From NCBI GenBank assembly GCA_965220095.1, contig CBDCPD010000001.1, positions 59,634-123,633 on the forward strand: 64,000 nt of DNA. The letters are read 5' to 3'. Shown here piece by piece: positions 16,969 through 26,100 of this stretch; within the stretch, counting starts at the first letter, position 1; each line of letters starts with the position of its first letter. The stretch comes from Bin87 sp965220095 (GTDB lineage Bacteria > Chloroflexota > Dehalococcoidia > Lucifugimonadales > UBA3495). Below the pieces are notes generated by a model. The model did not search any database. It saw only the letters and a list, made by a program, of their open reading frames with translations, and was not told the DNA's origin. The position numbers were made by a program, and so were the translations under genes.

Positions 16969-17094
16969 GGGATGGTCTCCGGCCGGCCGGCGCGCCGGCG
17001 GCAATGGACTTGGCGGTGGTCAACGACGTAGGTCATGGGCAAGTCTCCGGCGGCGGGATTTCAGCGGCGATTTCGGCGGGCAAAAGATGCGCGA

Positions 17095-17165
17095 TAATCG
17101 TAATTATCGCGCGGCGAACGGGCGTGCGCAAGCGGGCGTTTTCACCGTCGTTTGCCGGCCCTCGG
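17095..17165 (+). repeat. Interspersed repeat shared with 27465-27530
   Basis: Both places carry a block of the form 'GCGAACgGgCGTgCGCA', followed by 'TTTTCACCGTCGTT' or 'TTTCACCGTCGTTCGCC'. It lies between the MNT-HEPN start and the mini zinc gene here; at 27.5 kb it is solitary. Confidence 0.5.
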
Positions 17166-17267
17166 TTGGCAGAAATAGCCCCGATGACGGGTTTTCTCCC
17201 GTCGACCCCGCCGTGACCATCCGGTCGTGCCGCCCGACCACGCTCAGGACCACATCGGCGCCCACGG

Positions 17268-17392
17268 CAACCAATGCATAGGTATCCATTCCATTGGTAT
17301 CCATACCTGTCCATTGGAATGCATCGCAACGGAATGGATTGGTATCCAATGCATTGGAGTCCATTGCATATCAGTCAATACCATTCCACGGC
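17268..17392 (+). repeat. Cluster of short direct and inverted repeats (palindrome-rich)
   Basis: GGTATCCA occurs at 17281, 17296 and 17341. CCAATGCATTGG (17346-17357) is a perfect 12-bp palindrome, with CCAATGCAT at 17271 and GGAATGCAT at 17317 as partial copies. GGTAT (17281) pairs with ATACC (17303). No ORF uses it convincingly. Such iteron-like clusters can be replication, partition or recombinase sites; the role here is unknown. Confidence 0.65.
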
Positions 17393-17484
17393 CTGGCGGC
17401 GGTCCCGGGAAAATGACAAAACGGGTTCGGGGGCGTTTTCAATACAATTCCGGCAACGCCCGAAATCACCCGGAGGTGAAACCC

Positions 17485-17697
17485 ATGCCCAGCTGTGTTG
17501 CCGGCGGCGCCGAACTGGAGCCGCCCGTCCGCGTTCCCCACACCGTCTACGTCAAGACCGCTCTACCGCATCGCCGGCAAGGACTAATGCCGCCACGACA
17601 TCATCAGGGCCGCGGTGGCCGCCGGTGTCATCACCGAAGTCAGGGCCGGCGCCGGTTCCGACACCAGCTTCGTCAAACCGCGGCAGTGACCGTGCCC
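17485..17697 (+). pseudogene. Mini zinc-binding protein, copy 2 (frameshifted)
   Basis: ATG 17485 with site CGGAGGTGA. It begins 'MPSCVAGGAELEPPVRVPHT' like the intact copy at 29887 but the second Cys is Gly. A one-base insertion follows 'VYVKT' (about 17560), then a TAC codon has become TAA (17585-17587 in the ancestral frame). Nucleotide similarity resumes through 17650. The leader, including the hairpin around the ribosome site, is also shared with 29887. Confidence 0.8.
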
Positions 17698-17714
17698 TGA
17701 GGAGCGGCCGCCGG

Positions 17715-17975
17715 ATGTACGCCATCACCCTGCACCAGCCTTGGGTGTCGCTGATCGCCCTGGGCATCAAGTCCGTGGAGGCCCAGTCCTGGCCGGCGCC
17801 TGCCACCTGGTGGGGCAGACCATCGCCGTCCACGCCGGCAAGCGGGTGGTCAGGCAACCGGGCGTTCCCATAGAACGGGAGCTGCCGGCGCATTTGGGGA
17901 AGACTGGCAGAGGAGTATCCCGGCGGGCGCGGTGCTGGCCATCGCCTCCTGGCCGGGATCGCCAAGGTAAAGTAC
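17715..17975 (+). pseudogene. ASCH-like domain protein, frameshifted
   Basis: ATG 17715 starts 'MYAITLHQPWVSLIALGIKS' and 'VEAQSWPAP', typical of small ASCH-fold (RNA-binding-like) proteins. The frame then shifts at about 17795 and the continuation 'HLVGQTIAVHAGKRVVRQPG' and 'VPIERELPAHLGKT' is found in another frame, with a further break near 17910. Not functional as read. Confidence 0.6.
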
Positions 17976-18770
17976 GTCAGCCCAACGACCGGATAAGCTG
18001 CATGACGGCCGCACAGAGGTCAGGTGCGCAGTGGGATTGGGACGGACGCGGAACGATCCGTGGGGAGACTTCGGACCCGGCTGCTGGTTGTGGTTCCTGG
18101 CCGAAGTTCAGACATTACCGGAGCCGGTGGCAGCCATCGGCCGACAGTCTTTCTGACGCTGGAATGCCGGAAACGAATAATCGTCGCGTCTCCAGGTAGA
18201 GAAACGCTCTCTGGTGGCAAATTGTCCAGCACGATAGTGGCAACGTCGGGTCGATTGGAACATGCACCAATCGCATGGGAGCAACGGAAGTAGCATCCTA
18301 CGCGCAATACTGGTCCGTCCGGACCGGCGAGCCAAGCGTGCGCTTCGCCACCCATCCGGTTCATGTACACTGGACGGAACCGCGTTCGGCGGCAAACAAC
18401 CATGACCACGCCCATCCCCATCCTGATTGACCCTATCCTCGACGTTCTACGAAGAAGGGTGAGGGAATGGAATCCAGGCGAAACGTGATGATTGACCGAA
18501 GTTGCTTCGCACCCACACCTACGGAAATCGTGCAGACGCAAGCGTGGTTGCGGAGCGCACATGCAAACGCCTATCGGCCCATTGGCCTACCACACTGAAA
18601 AGGTCATACAGAGCCTGACAAGCGACTACAGGCAAATGGAAGAAGATTACAACCGAATGTTTCGATAACCAATCGGCGGTAAAGTTGGACGAACTCGGTC
18701 AACCGCGAGGTTCTGTGCCGGATTGAAAATGAAGAAGCATAGACGGTGGTCCAAAAAGGAGCTGCTGGCC
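17976..18770 (+). other. Long gap before the second PIN toxin module
   Basis: No gene I can support. A 51-codon frame at 18275-18430 (+) reads in a protein-like way ('YAQYWSVRTGEPSVRFATHP') but has no ribosome site or recognised family. The long minus-strand frame 18020-18562 has shadow-like composition. Some of this is likely decayed coding DNA. Confidence 0.35.
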
Positions 18771-19004
18771 ATGAACAAACCGCTGTACCTTAGAACGACG
18801 GTATTGCCCGGCGGAAGAATAGAAATCGTGGACCAGGAACTGTCCGAAGGGGAGACGGTCGATGTCGTCGTGACTGCCTCAGCGCCAACGCCGCGCCGCT
18901 CCATCATGGAGATACTCAACAGCGGTCCAGAGCGCCGCCTGTTCCAGACGGCCGATGAGGTGCGGGCGTACTTGGCGGAAGAGAAGGCGTCGTGGGACGG
19001 CTAG
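18771..19004 (+). CDS. Antitoxin-like protein partner of PIN toxin
   Basis: 77 residues from ATG 18771, which follows AAAAAGGAG; an earlier in-frame ATG (18723) lacks a site. 'YLRTTVLPGGRIEIVDQELS' and 'EGETVDVVVTA' resemble the AbrB/SpoVT-like swapped-hairpin antitoxins, and the tail 'IMEILNSGPERRLFQTADEV' plus 'RAYLAEEKASW' matches the toxin-binding end of antitoxins paired with PIN proteins. Overlaps the toxin gene by 13 bp. Confidence 0.75.
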   Translation: MNKPLYLRTTVLPGGRIEIVDQELSEGETVDVVVTASAPTPRRSIMEILNSGPERRLFQTADEVRAYLAEEKASWDG

Positions 19005-19429
19005 ATCTTCCGCACGCTGGCTTGGTCTATCTCGATGCCAGTGGCCTCATATACAGCGTGGAGCGCGTGGAGCCGTACCGCACACTGCTTGAACCAATGT
19101 GGCAGCAAGCCCAGGATGGAAACCTCACCATCGTGAGCAGCCCCGTCCTGGTGGTGGAGGCGCTGGTGAAACCGCTCCGGGATGGCAACACCGAGATTGA
19201 ATGGCAATACCGTGAACTATTTGCGTCCAATGCGGTGAGACTACTCGATGCCTCTTACCAGGTGTTTGAAGACGCGGCCCGCCTGCGCGCCGAGACTGGC
19301 CTGAAGACACCCGACGCTCTCCACGCTGCAACATCTCTTCGGGCGGGTTGCACGCTCTTCATCACCAACGACACCGACTTTCGCCGCGTCCAAGGGCTAC
19401 CTGTCGTCGTCCTGGATGATCTGCTCTAG
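18992..19429 (+). CDS. PIN-domain toxin (VapC family)
   Basis: 145 residues from GTG 18992. Acidic PIN residues: 'LVYLDASGLIYSVE', 'LVVEALVKPLRDG', 'LKTPDALHAATSL' and 'LFITNDTDFRRV'. The last two are textbook PIN motifs. RNase toxin neutralised by the preceding protein; start overlap implies coupling. Intact, normal length. A different subfamily from the 4.35-kb toxin. Confidence 0.85.
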   Translation: MGRLDLPHAGLVYLDASGLIYSVERVEPYRTLLEPMWQQAQDGNLTIVSSPVLVVEALVKPLRDGNTEIEWQYRELFASNAVRLLDASYQVFEDAARLRAETGLKTPDALHAATSLRAGCTLFITNDTDFRRVQGLPVVVLDDLL

Positions 19430-19594
19430 CCACAATTGGGGGCACGATATATGCGCGACGACAACTTCAACGAGCACTACGAAGCTTTGTTGGCAAGGTA
19501 CAACAGCAGGAATTGGAACGATCCACGTGCGTGAATGTTCCCCTGAGAGCCGATCGGCCACCGGTGGCTTCCAGGCAGGAGACTTGGATATGAA

Positions 19595-22201
19595 TCAGCA
19601 GCATTCCAGGGCCCGGTCATCGTAGCCCAGTTCGCGAGCGCGTTGGAAATCCTCCTCCGAGCCATCGTCATCGCCCAGTAACTGGCGAACCAAACCGCGG
19701 CCATAAGTGGAACGGCCGCTGGTGGGATCAAATTCAACTGCTGTGTCGAAATCTGCCAGCGCCAGGTCCAGTTTCCCACTGAATAGGTGAGCATTGCCGC
19801 GGGTAAAACAAGCTATTGGGTCTCGGGGATTGAGTTTCAATGTCCCGTTGCAATCTGCGATCGCCAGGTCATATTCCCCCTTGGCGACATAGGCGTCCGC
19901 ACGAAACCGATAGGCAAACGGATCTTGAGGCTTGAGCCGGAGCGCAGCGTCGTAATCGGCGATGGCCCGGTCCGGGTCGCCCTGCATTCGATAGGCCATT
20001 CCCCGTCCCAGATAAGCCGCCGCATTCTCAGAGTCTAGCCGCAGTGCGGCTTCAAAGTCCGCGATCGCTGGGTCGTACTCCCCTTTGTCACGAAGGCAAT
20101 CGCCTCGGCCGCGGTAGGCATCAGCATGGTTGGGGTCGAGGCGGACAGATTCACACATGTCAGCGAGCGCCTGGTCCAATGCGCCCTGCTCGACGTAGGC
20201 CAGTCCCCGGTAGTAATATGCGGCCGCGGCGTCAGGTCTGAGCCGGATGTGTTCGCTCATGTCAGCAACCGTTCGGCCCCACTGATCCTGGTAGCCGTAT
20301 AGGATTCCGCGCAGCATGTACGCGGGAGCGTGGTCCGGGTCCAGCCGTAGAACGGCATCCAGATCGGCGATAGCCAGGTCGTCTTCTCCCTTGGCGAAAT
20401 GTGCTCTCGCCCTGGTCAGGTAAGCATAGTGATCATCGGGGCTGAGCCTGATGACGGCGTCCATGACGGTGATCTTCCGGTCGTGCTCGGAAGCGCCTCC
20501 GTCATTGTCCGGTTCTTCCTGGCGGAATTCCCGGAGAAACTCCATGATCTTGTCCGTGTCGTCTTCGGCCCCAAAATGGTGGGCCATCCTTGAGTACTTC
20601 CTGTGCTTTTCGTGATCACCAGCCCAGAGCGCAATTTCCGAAGCCGCTACCAAAGCGGACGTCTCCTCGGGGTCGAGCTCTATTGCCGCTTCGAACGCTG
20701 CCAGAGCATCGGACAGCTGGCCCAGCTTCCAGTACGCAGCCCCCAATGCGCTGTAGTAACCGGAATCAGGCGGTCCGCATTCCGGTTTCACATCCCGCAG
20801 GTGATCCAACGCTTCCGCCGGTCTGTCGGTGTGGAGTAATGTCCGACCGATTGCGGTCCAGGGGAGAATCCAGGCAGGGTGCATCGCAACCGCCACCCAT
20901 AACGCGTCCAATCCCTCGTTGACGAGGGCCTTCTCCCTGCGCCAAATACCGATGTCAGTTTTCAGCGACCCCAGCGCAAAGTGGTAAGCCGGAACTAATG
21001 GGTCAAGCCGGGCCGCCGTCTCCAACTCGGCCATGGCTTCGTCAAGTTGTCCCTGTACCTCGCGCTCTAGAGAGCGCCGGTAATGGGCATAGGCCTCGGG
21101 GTTGCCCACCCCCCAATCCTCAAGTAAGTGCCCATCGGTCTCCTGTAAGAGGATGTCCTCCCCAGCTAGATGAGCGCGGAGATTGACCGAGAGGACGCGC
21201 CGGACCCAGTCCACCCCGGTGGACCGCAGGTCCTCCCGCCATTCTTCGTCCGGTTCCCGTTCAATCAGGGCTGCCAACAGCGGTTTGGCAATGCGGGCGT
21301 CAACGCCCAGATCAGCCAACACGGTGAGATCAGCTGCACGGTCTTCGGTAGGGAACTGGTCGTCAATTATCCGATAGGTTTCCTCAGCGTACCGGTGTAA
21401 TCGACTGATGGCGTCGTCCACGGCCTCGTCCCCTATGTGCTCGACCAACAGGCCAACGACGTCGCTGACCCAGTAGAGGGCTCGCAGTTCAAGCGCGATG
21501 CCAGCCGTGTTCGAACCTGTAATGTTGTCGGCCAGCACCTGGGCTAGCTTCGCGATGTTGTCATCGGAGGGCCGGGCGCCATGGTACATCCAGGCGTCGA
21601 AGGTGTTATCGTTCACCCTGATTTCATCGACCACGTCCTTCCGGGATAGCCCAGCTTGGCGCCGCTTTTGATTGAGGTAGGCTTGTCGGGCCGTGCGGCT
21701 CGCCCAACCAAGCAAGTCGAGCGTTGCCGGAGATGATCCGGCAAGATGCAGATGGGCGGCTACCCTGAGTGCCAGATCGATGACGGCGAGCCTGACGTAT
21801 ACCCCCCAGACCTTCGGCAGATGGCTGGGCAGGACGCTCATGGTCCTCCGCCGGAGGAACGACCGGAACAGGTCCCAGTTGTCCGCGTGCCACTGCAGCA
21901 TGGAGGCCAACGCGGGCGCCAATTCGTAATTGGCTTCCCTCTCCTCGGGCGACGCAACGAAACCGGAGCCGGTCAACACCTCCGCTATGGCCTCGATGAT
22001 CTCGGCCCTGCTGGAATCCTTCACCCGATCTCGCAACCGGCCGGAGAAATACCGTTGGGCTGTTTTTCTCCGCAGAGCAGGGTGCTTTATGCCCAACTTT
22101 GCGACCAGAGCTCCGATTATCTGGCCGCTGGTGGGTAGGCGGGGTGTAACTTCGCGTTCAGTCACATTGTCCTCGCGCTCGTCACCAATCATACAGGCCA
22201 T
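19595..22201 (-). CDS. Large HTH + TPR-repeat protein overlapping the viperin gene
   Basis: Up to 868 residues. N-terminal HTH-like segments: 'LPTSGQIIGALVAKLGIKHP' with 'RRKTAQRYFSGRLRDRV' (about 22-60) and 'GLSRKDVVDEIRVNDNTFDA' (about 185-205). From about residue 395 to the end come many tetratricopeptide repeats, e.g. 'AYHFALGSLKTDIG', 'YYSALGAAYWKLGQLSDALA', 'AYLGRGMAYRMQGDPDRAIA'. No enzyme domain seen. ATG 22201 overlaps the viperin stop by 20 bp; GTG 22165 with GAGGA upstream is an equally good start. Cytoplasmic; likely regulator or scaffold of the viperin module (inference from coupling). Confidence 0.82.
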   Translation of the reverse strand: MACMIGDEREDNVTEREVTPRLPTSGQIIGALVAKLGIKHPALRRKTAQRYFSGRLRDRVKDSSRAEIIEAIAEVLTGSGFVASPEEREANYELAPALASMLQWHADNWDLFRSFLRRRTMSVLPSHLPKVWGVYVRLAVIDLALRVAAHLHLAGSSPATLDLLGWASRTARQAYLNQKRRQAGLSRKDVVDEIRVNDNTFDAWMYHGARPSDDNIAKLAQVLADNITGSNTAGIALELRALYWVSDVVGLLVEHIGDEAVDDAISRLHRYAEETYRIIDDQFPTEDRAADLTVLADLGVDARIAKPLLAALIEREPDEEWREDLRSTGVDWVRRVLSVNLRAHLAGEDILLQETDGHLLEDWGVGNPEAYAHYRRSLEREVQGQLDEAMAELETAARLDPLVPAYHFALGSLKTDIGIWRREKALVNEGLDALWVAVAMHPAWILPWTAIGRTLLHTDRPAEALDHLRDVKPECGPPDSGYYSALGAAYWKLGQLSDALAAFEAAIELDPEETSALVAASEIALWAGDHEKHRKYSRMAHHFGAEDDTDKIMEFLREFRQEEPDNDGGASEHDRKITVMDAVIRLSPDDHYAYLTRARAHFAKGEDDLAIADLDAVLRLDPDHAPAYMLRGILYGYQDQWGRTVADMSEHIRLRPDAAAAYYYRGLAYVEQGALDQALADMCESVRLDPNHADAYRGRGDCLRDKGEYDPAIADFEAALRLDSENAAAYLGRGMAYRMQGDPDRAIADYDAALRLKPQDPFAYRFRADAYVAKGEYDLAIADCNGTLKLNPRDPIACFTRGNAHLFSGKLDLALADFDTAVEFDPTSGRSTYGRGLVRQLLGDDDGSEEDFQRARELGYDDRALECC

Positions 22202-23051
22202 CCCGCAACCGGAATTTGCCAGGGTCGACCGATACTTCTTTTAGCGCGACGTTGACACCGACCTCGTTTATAGGACGGCTGTACACGTGGGCTCCGGCCG
22301 TATTGTCAAAGAAGCGGCCCGCGGGGTCGACCATCACGTAGCTGCCGGTCATCAGGTCATTGCTCTCCGGAACGACCGCGACGCCCATGGCCTCCACGCC
22401 CCGGTTGCGGGCAACGTAGCCGGCGAACTGCTCGGGAGTGATCACCTGGTCATCGACCAGACCGTCGTTCTGGCCTCTGATGGGAAGCACCTGCAGCTGC
22501 TTCCACCGTTCCGGTCGCGCTCTGGCGATGAAGCCGGTCAGGTCCTCGCCGCAGTTGCAACGCGTCACCACGGTGTTGACTTTCAGGCGGATACCCCGCT
22601 CCTTCAGCAGATCAATGACGCCCAGGTAGTCATCCTCGGTGAGAGGCCCGTTTCGGGTCGTTCGCCCCAACGCTTCCAATTTCTGCGGATCTACCGTATC
22701 TATGCTCAAGGTGGCCCAATCCAAGTGACCGTGGACTTGGTCAAGCCACTCCCGCGTGATCCGGCTGCCGTTGGTGACCATGGACGTGGTGAACGTCAGT
22801 TCCTTGGCCCGCCGTATCAGGTCCGGGAGCCAGGGGCAAAGCGTGGGTTCGCCGCCGGCGAAGTTGATTTTATCGAACCCCGCGCTGGCCAGCGCCTCCA
22901 CCACGGAAAGGCAGCCCTCACGCGGCAGGTGTCCTTTGGGCAGGACGTCCTGTCCGATATCTTGAAAGGTGGCGAAGCAGAACCGGCACCTCATGTTGCA
23001 GGGCTTCCACAGGTGGAAGTTGACCGAGGGTATTTCTTTCGTGATTTCCAT
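22182..23051 (-). CDS. Prokaryotic viperin (radical SAM nucleotide didehydratase-like)
   Basis: 289 residues from ATG 23051 (GGAG 6 bp upstream; ATG 23099 is poorer). 'PSVNFHLWKPCNMRCRFCF' holds the radical SAM CX3CX2C (Cys18, 22, 25), then 'FDKINFAGGEPTLCPW', 'TTSMVTNGSRITREWL', 'LKVNTVVTRCNCGEDLTGFI', 'RPERWKQLQVLPIRGQNDG', 'VVPESNDLMTGSYVMVDPAG', and a final 'LYDW'. This series of blocks is that of viperin. Family members convert CTP, UTP or GTP to 3'-deoxy-3',4'-didehydro nucleotides that block phage transcription. No nucleotide kinase lies next to it; instead it overlaps a TPR gene. Confidence 0.88.
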   Translation of the reverse strand: MEITKEIPSVNFHLWKPCNMRCRFCFATFQDIGQDVLPKGHLPREGCLSVVEALASAGFDKINFAGGEPTLCPWLPDLIRRAKELTFTTSMVTNGSRITREWLDQVHGHLDWATLSIDTVDPQKLEALGRTTRNGPLTEDDYLGVIDLLKERGIRLKVNTVVTRCNCGEDLTGFIARARPERWKQLQVLPIRGQNDGLVDDQVITPEQFAGYVARNRGVEAMGVAVVPESNDLMTGSYVMVDPAGRFFDNTAGAHVYSRPINEVGVNVALKEVSVDPGKFRLRDGLYDW

Positions 23052-23182
23052 TTCGACTCCACGATGTTCCGTAGCTTCACGGAAGCGTTTTATGGCCATC
23101 GTAGGGTTGCTCTTCTGAGCGGTCAGCCCCAGTCAGGCGGACAAATCGCATTCCGTGGAAAGGTTGTTGCAACGCCTTTGCA

Positions 23183-23329
23183 TCAGCGGAGCTGCCGCCC
23201 GTTCTCCCCGACCGCCTGCTCAATGGCGCGACGATATGCGCCTTCGTCGGTGAAACGGCCGCCTCTACCCGGCCTCAGTCCCGACAACACATGGGTCAGG
23301 CCATCGACACCCACCACGGTGCGCTCCAT
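23183..23329 (-). CDS. Possible small protein upstream of the viperin
   Basis: A 48-residue frame, 'MERTVVGVDGLTHVLSGLRP' then 'GRFTDEGAYRRAIEQAVGEN'. The composition is protein-like and codon use fits, but there is no ribosome site and no known family. It could be the C-terminal stub of a lost gene; the frame is open upstream of the Met too. Confidence 0.25.
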   Translation of the reverse strand: MERTVVGVDGLTHVLSGLRPGRGGRFTDEGAYRRAIEQAVGENGRQLR

Positions 23330-23467
23330 CCGGGCCGCCCCATTGGATCGCGAAATCCTCCCTCTGCGGCACGGTACTGCTCCTTTGAACCTCTGACGTC
23401 GTCCGGTGCGCCGGCGGCGTTGCGCCGGACCGGACTGCGGAAAAGACTTGGTCGTTACGTCTTCATG

Positions 23468-23854
23468 TCACTCCCGAAGTTGACGGCGTCGCCGCCGATT
23501 GGCGACGACAATCACCCCGTCGGTCACGCTGTAGCCCACGCCGGTATCGACGTAATCCGATTCCTCATCCCCTTCTGACAAGCTAGTCCGGTAGGTTCGC
23601 CCGGCCACGCGCTCCGTGGCTTCTGCGGACACTTCCGCAGCGCGTCCAGCGGTGAGCGGGAAAATCGAGATGACCTCGTAGCCCTCCCTATCCAGTTGGT
23701 TGCAGTATCTGGCGATGTCATCCGCCAGCTTGCGGCCCGCCGGGCGTTCTCCGGCGATGCCGTACACCTGCTTCGTGGAGCCGTTGCGCTCGTTGAGATG
23801 GCTGTCAACCGCTATGTAGCGAGCAACGAATGCCTCTGCGTCTTTGGTAGTCAT
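23468..23854 (-). CDS. Hypothetical protein (128 aa) upstream of the viperin module
   Basis: ATG 23854 lies 10 bp after AAGGAGG. The protein begins 'MTTKDAEAFVARYIAVDSHL', has a central beta-rich 'GYEVISIFPLTAGRAAEVSA' and 'GVGYSVTDGVIVVANRRRRR' near the basic C-terminus. No family recognised, no membrane segment. Same strand as the viperin but 416 bp upstream, so co-transcription is possible, not proven. It could be a small cytosolic partner. Confidence 0.6.
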   Translation of the reverse strand: MTTKDAEAFVARYIAVDSHLNERNGSTKQVYGIAGERPAGRKLADDIARYCNQLDREGYEVISIFPLTAGRAAEVSAEATERVAGRTYRTSLSEGDEESDYVDTGVGYSVTDGVIVVANRRRRRQLRE

Positions 23855-24448
23855 GGAACAACCGTCCTCCTTGCATAATCGTGCCGCAGGAGCGGGAGCA
23901 GTGAGCACGGCAATCGAGTTTCCACACTAACGCCGCGAGTGTGGAACGAATGCCGCCCTGCGTTCGCGATGACCAAAGCCAGCGCGGCCCGCCGATTGGT
24001 ACGTCGCCATGCTTGCGGTCACAATTTGGTTGCGACAATCAGCGCCCCACTGAACTCGGTCAGTACCGGGCAATTGGCGCTCTGTAACCACGATGGCGGC
24101 CGGGATTGTAACGTGATGGAGACGAGCCCGCAAGCCATTATCCGGACGATCAGGATCAATCAAGAATCCCGGACCGGCTGCACTTATCGGAATCGCCGGC
24201 GGCGCATACGAAGTGTCCTCCCGATACCTGAATGACGTGCCGCAGGAAAATTGCGTGGCTGCCCCGGGACTACGACATCAGCGATGGAAAACCCGGCAAC
24301 GCCCGGGATCTGGACGACTATCCATCCAGTCACGGAGCACTACCGGTCGAGACGTATAAACTCCTCTGCGGAATAGATAATGACTTTGGAGCTCCGGTCG
24401 ATCGAAGGATCTCTCCAATCAGACGACACCCCAATAGTGAGTGCGACC
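23855..24448 (+). other. Gap between divergent genes
   Basis: Intergenic region between the leftward 23854 gene and the rightward FRG gene; promoters for both should be here. No RNA gene or repeat was recognised. In-frame ATG 24380 could start the FRG protein 23 codons earlier. Confidence 0.4.
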
Positions 24449-25933
24449 ATGGCGAATGATGAGGATCTTCAACTGTTCCTGCAGGGCGTTCAACATTGGA
24501 ACGCGAATATGAACGCTTGGGATACGGGACGCCATTTTGCCGCGAGCGGCGGACACCAACGCGACTTGAGCGGGACGCGCATCGGTGCCTTGCTGGTGCA
24601 GCGGGCCGAGCGCGAGCAGGACCGCTCCGTCGGACAGGCTACGGAATATCCCGCGGCCAATCTCAGTTTTACCAACCTGGCGCGGACCGACTTTCGCAAT
24701 CCATATGCCTGTTTCAACCTCCAGGAGGCGAATTTCCTCAACTCAGACCTGCGGGAAGCGAACCTGGAGGCCGCCGACCTGACTGGAGCGGAGTTCACGT
24801 ATGCGAACTTGGAGAACGCCGTCCTGCGGGGCGCCACGGTGGACCAAGCCGCGTTCGCCGCTGCCAACTTGACCGGAACTGATCTGACGGCGACACGCCC
24901 CTGGCGGGCACACCTATTTCGGCATATTGACCCTGCCAAAGATCCGGTAACCCCGGCCAGGACGGTCATCAGGCGCGTGGCTGACCTGATTGATATGTGC
25001 TTGGACCTACGTGATCTGCACGGTGCGACGAGCGATTTTGAACTGTATTACCGCGGCGAAGCGAAGCGCTGGAAATTGCGCCCGTCAGCGATGCGGCGCA
25101 CTCAGTTGCGGGAAAACGAAGGTCGGATGTTGCTCGACATGATGACCCGTCGCCCAAAGGACTTCTCCGGGATGGTTTCGGCATTGGATCAATGGGTCCT
25201 GGCGCAGCACCATGGGCTCAAGACCAGACTCCTGGACATCACCAAGAACCCGTTGGTGGCACTGTTTTACGCTTGCGAGGGAGACCTGATTGACGACGAA
25301 GGACGCCTGCACGTGTTCGCCGTCCCTCACAACATGGTAAAGCCGTACAACAGCGACACCGTCAGCGTGATAGCGAACTTTGCCAAGCTCACGCGGTCCG
25401 AACAAAATCTGTTGCTGGGCAAACGGCGCGGCTGCGATTGGCCCAGACTACATTATTCCCAGGTGATGAACAGACTCTACCACCTGATCGGGATAGAGAA
25501 ACCGCACTTTCAGCCTCGCATCGACCCGAGGGACTTGTTCAGGGTATTCGTTGTCGAACCCCAACAGTCGGTCGAGCGACTGAGGGCCCAGGCCGGAGCG
25601 TTCTTGATATCGGCGTTTCACGAGAGATTTGAGCGCCACCAGATTGTCCGATGGAATGAGTCGATACCAAGCTATCATCACTACACGTTTACCATCCCAG
25701 CCGGATGCAAGAGCCGGATCTTGAAGGAGCTCGAATTGCTCCACGTCACGCGTGAGACTCTATTCCCTGGCCTCGATGAAACTGCGAAGGCGGTCACATC
25801 ACGCCATGCGATGGCGAGCCCGGGTAGAGACAACGACGCAGCGACTGGAACAAATAGGACCTGGAGAGAAACTATGAGGTCCATTGAGAACGGGAGAAGG
25901 GCCCTGCCGCCAGAGTACAGGGAACCCTTTTAG
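24449..25933 (+). CDS. Pentapeptide-repeat + FRG-domain protein
   Basis: 494 residues from ATG 24449. Residues about 45-135 contain pentapeptide repeats (A-(N/D)-L-x-x): 'ANLSFTNLARTDFRN', 'NLQEANFLNSDLREANLEAA', 'DLTGAEFTYANLENAVLRGA'. An FRG domain follows (about 190-285): 'FELYYRGEAKRWKLRPSAMR' and 'QHHGLKTRLLDITKNPLVAL', the F-R-G-like Arg/Gly and the hydrophobic 'LLD.T.NPLVALFYAC' block being diagnostic. FRG proteins occur in phage-defence and stress islands, biochemical role unsettled. The C-terminal 60 residues are unlike the family. Intact. Confidence 0.78.
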   Translation: MANDEDLQLFLQGVQHWNANMNAWDTGRHFAASGGHQRDLSGTRIGALLVQRAEREQDRSVGQATEYPAANLSFTNLARTDFRNPYACFNLQEANFLNSDLREANLEAADLTGAEFTYANLENAVLRGATVDQAAFAAANLTGTDLTATRPWRAHLFRHIDPAKDPVTPARTVIRRVADLIDMCLDLRDLHGATSDFELYYRGEAKRWKLRPSAMRRTQLRENEGRMLLDMMTRRPKDFSGMVSALDQWVLAQHHGLKTRLLDITKNPLVALFYACEGDLIDDEGRLHVFAVPHNMVKPYNSDTVSVIANFAKLTRSEQNLLLGKRRGCDWPRLHYSQVMNRLYHLIGIEKPHFQPRIDPRDLFRVFVVEPQQSVERLRAQAGAFLISAFHERFERHQIVRWNESIPSYHHYTFTIPAGCKSRILKELELLHVTRETLFPGLDETAKAVTSRHAMASPGRDNDAATGTNRTWRETMRSIENGRRALPPEYREPF

Positions 25934-26100
25934 GCCGGATGATCTCCTTTGACCCTACAGGCTTGAATTTGAAACTTTCCTTCCAGCATGCCCCTATGGA
26001 TACCCTTTTTGGTTCGCGCAACATCCATTACGTCCATTCCCCACTCATTGTATAATCTCAGCCGAGTACAATTGTCCGCGCTGGCGGCTGGGGGACTGCG

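Noticed and set aside
16066..17031. 321-aa plus-strand ORF antisense to MNT-HEPN copy 2
   Set aside because: The minus strand has a clear nucleotidyltransferase motif conserved in three copies; the plus frame has none.
18020..18562. 180-aa minus-strand ORF
   Set aside because: Cys/Arg/Ser-rich composition, no ribosome site, no family; likely chance.
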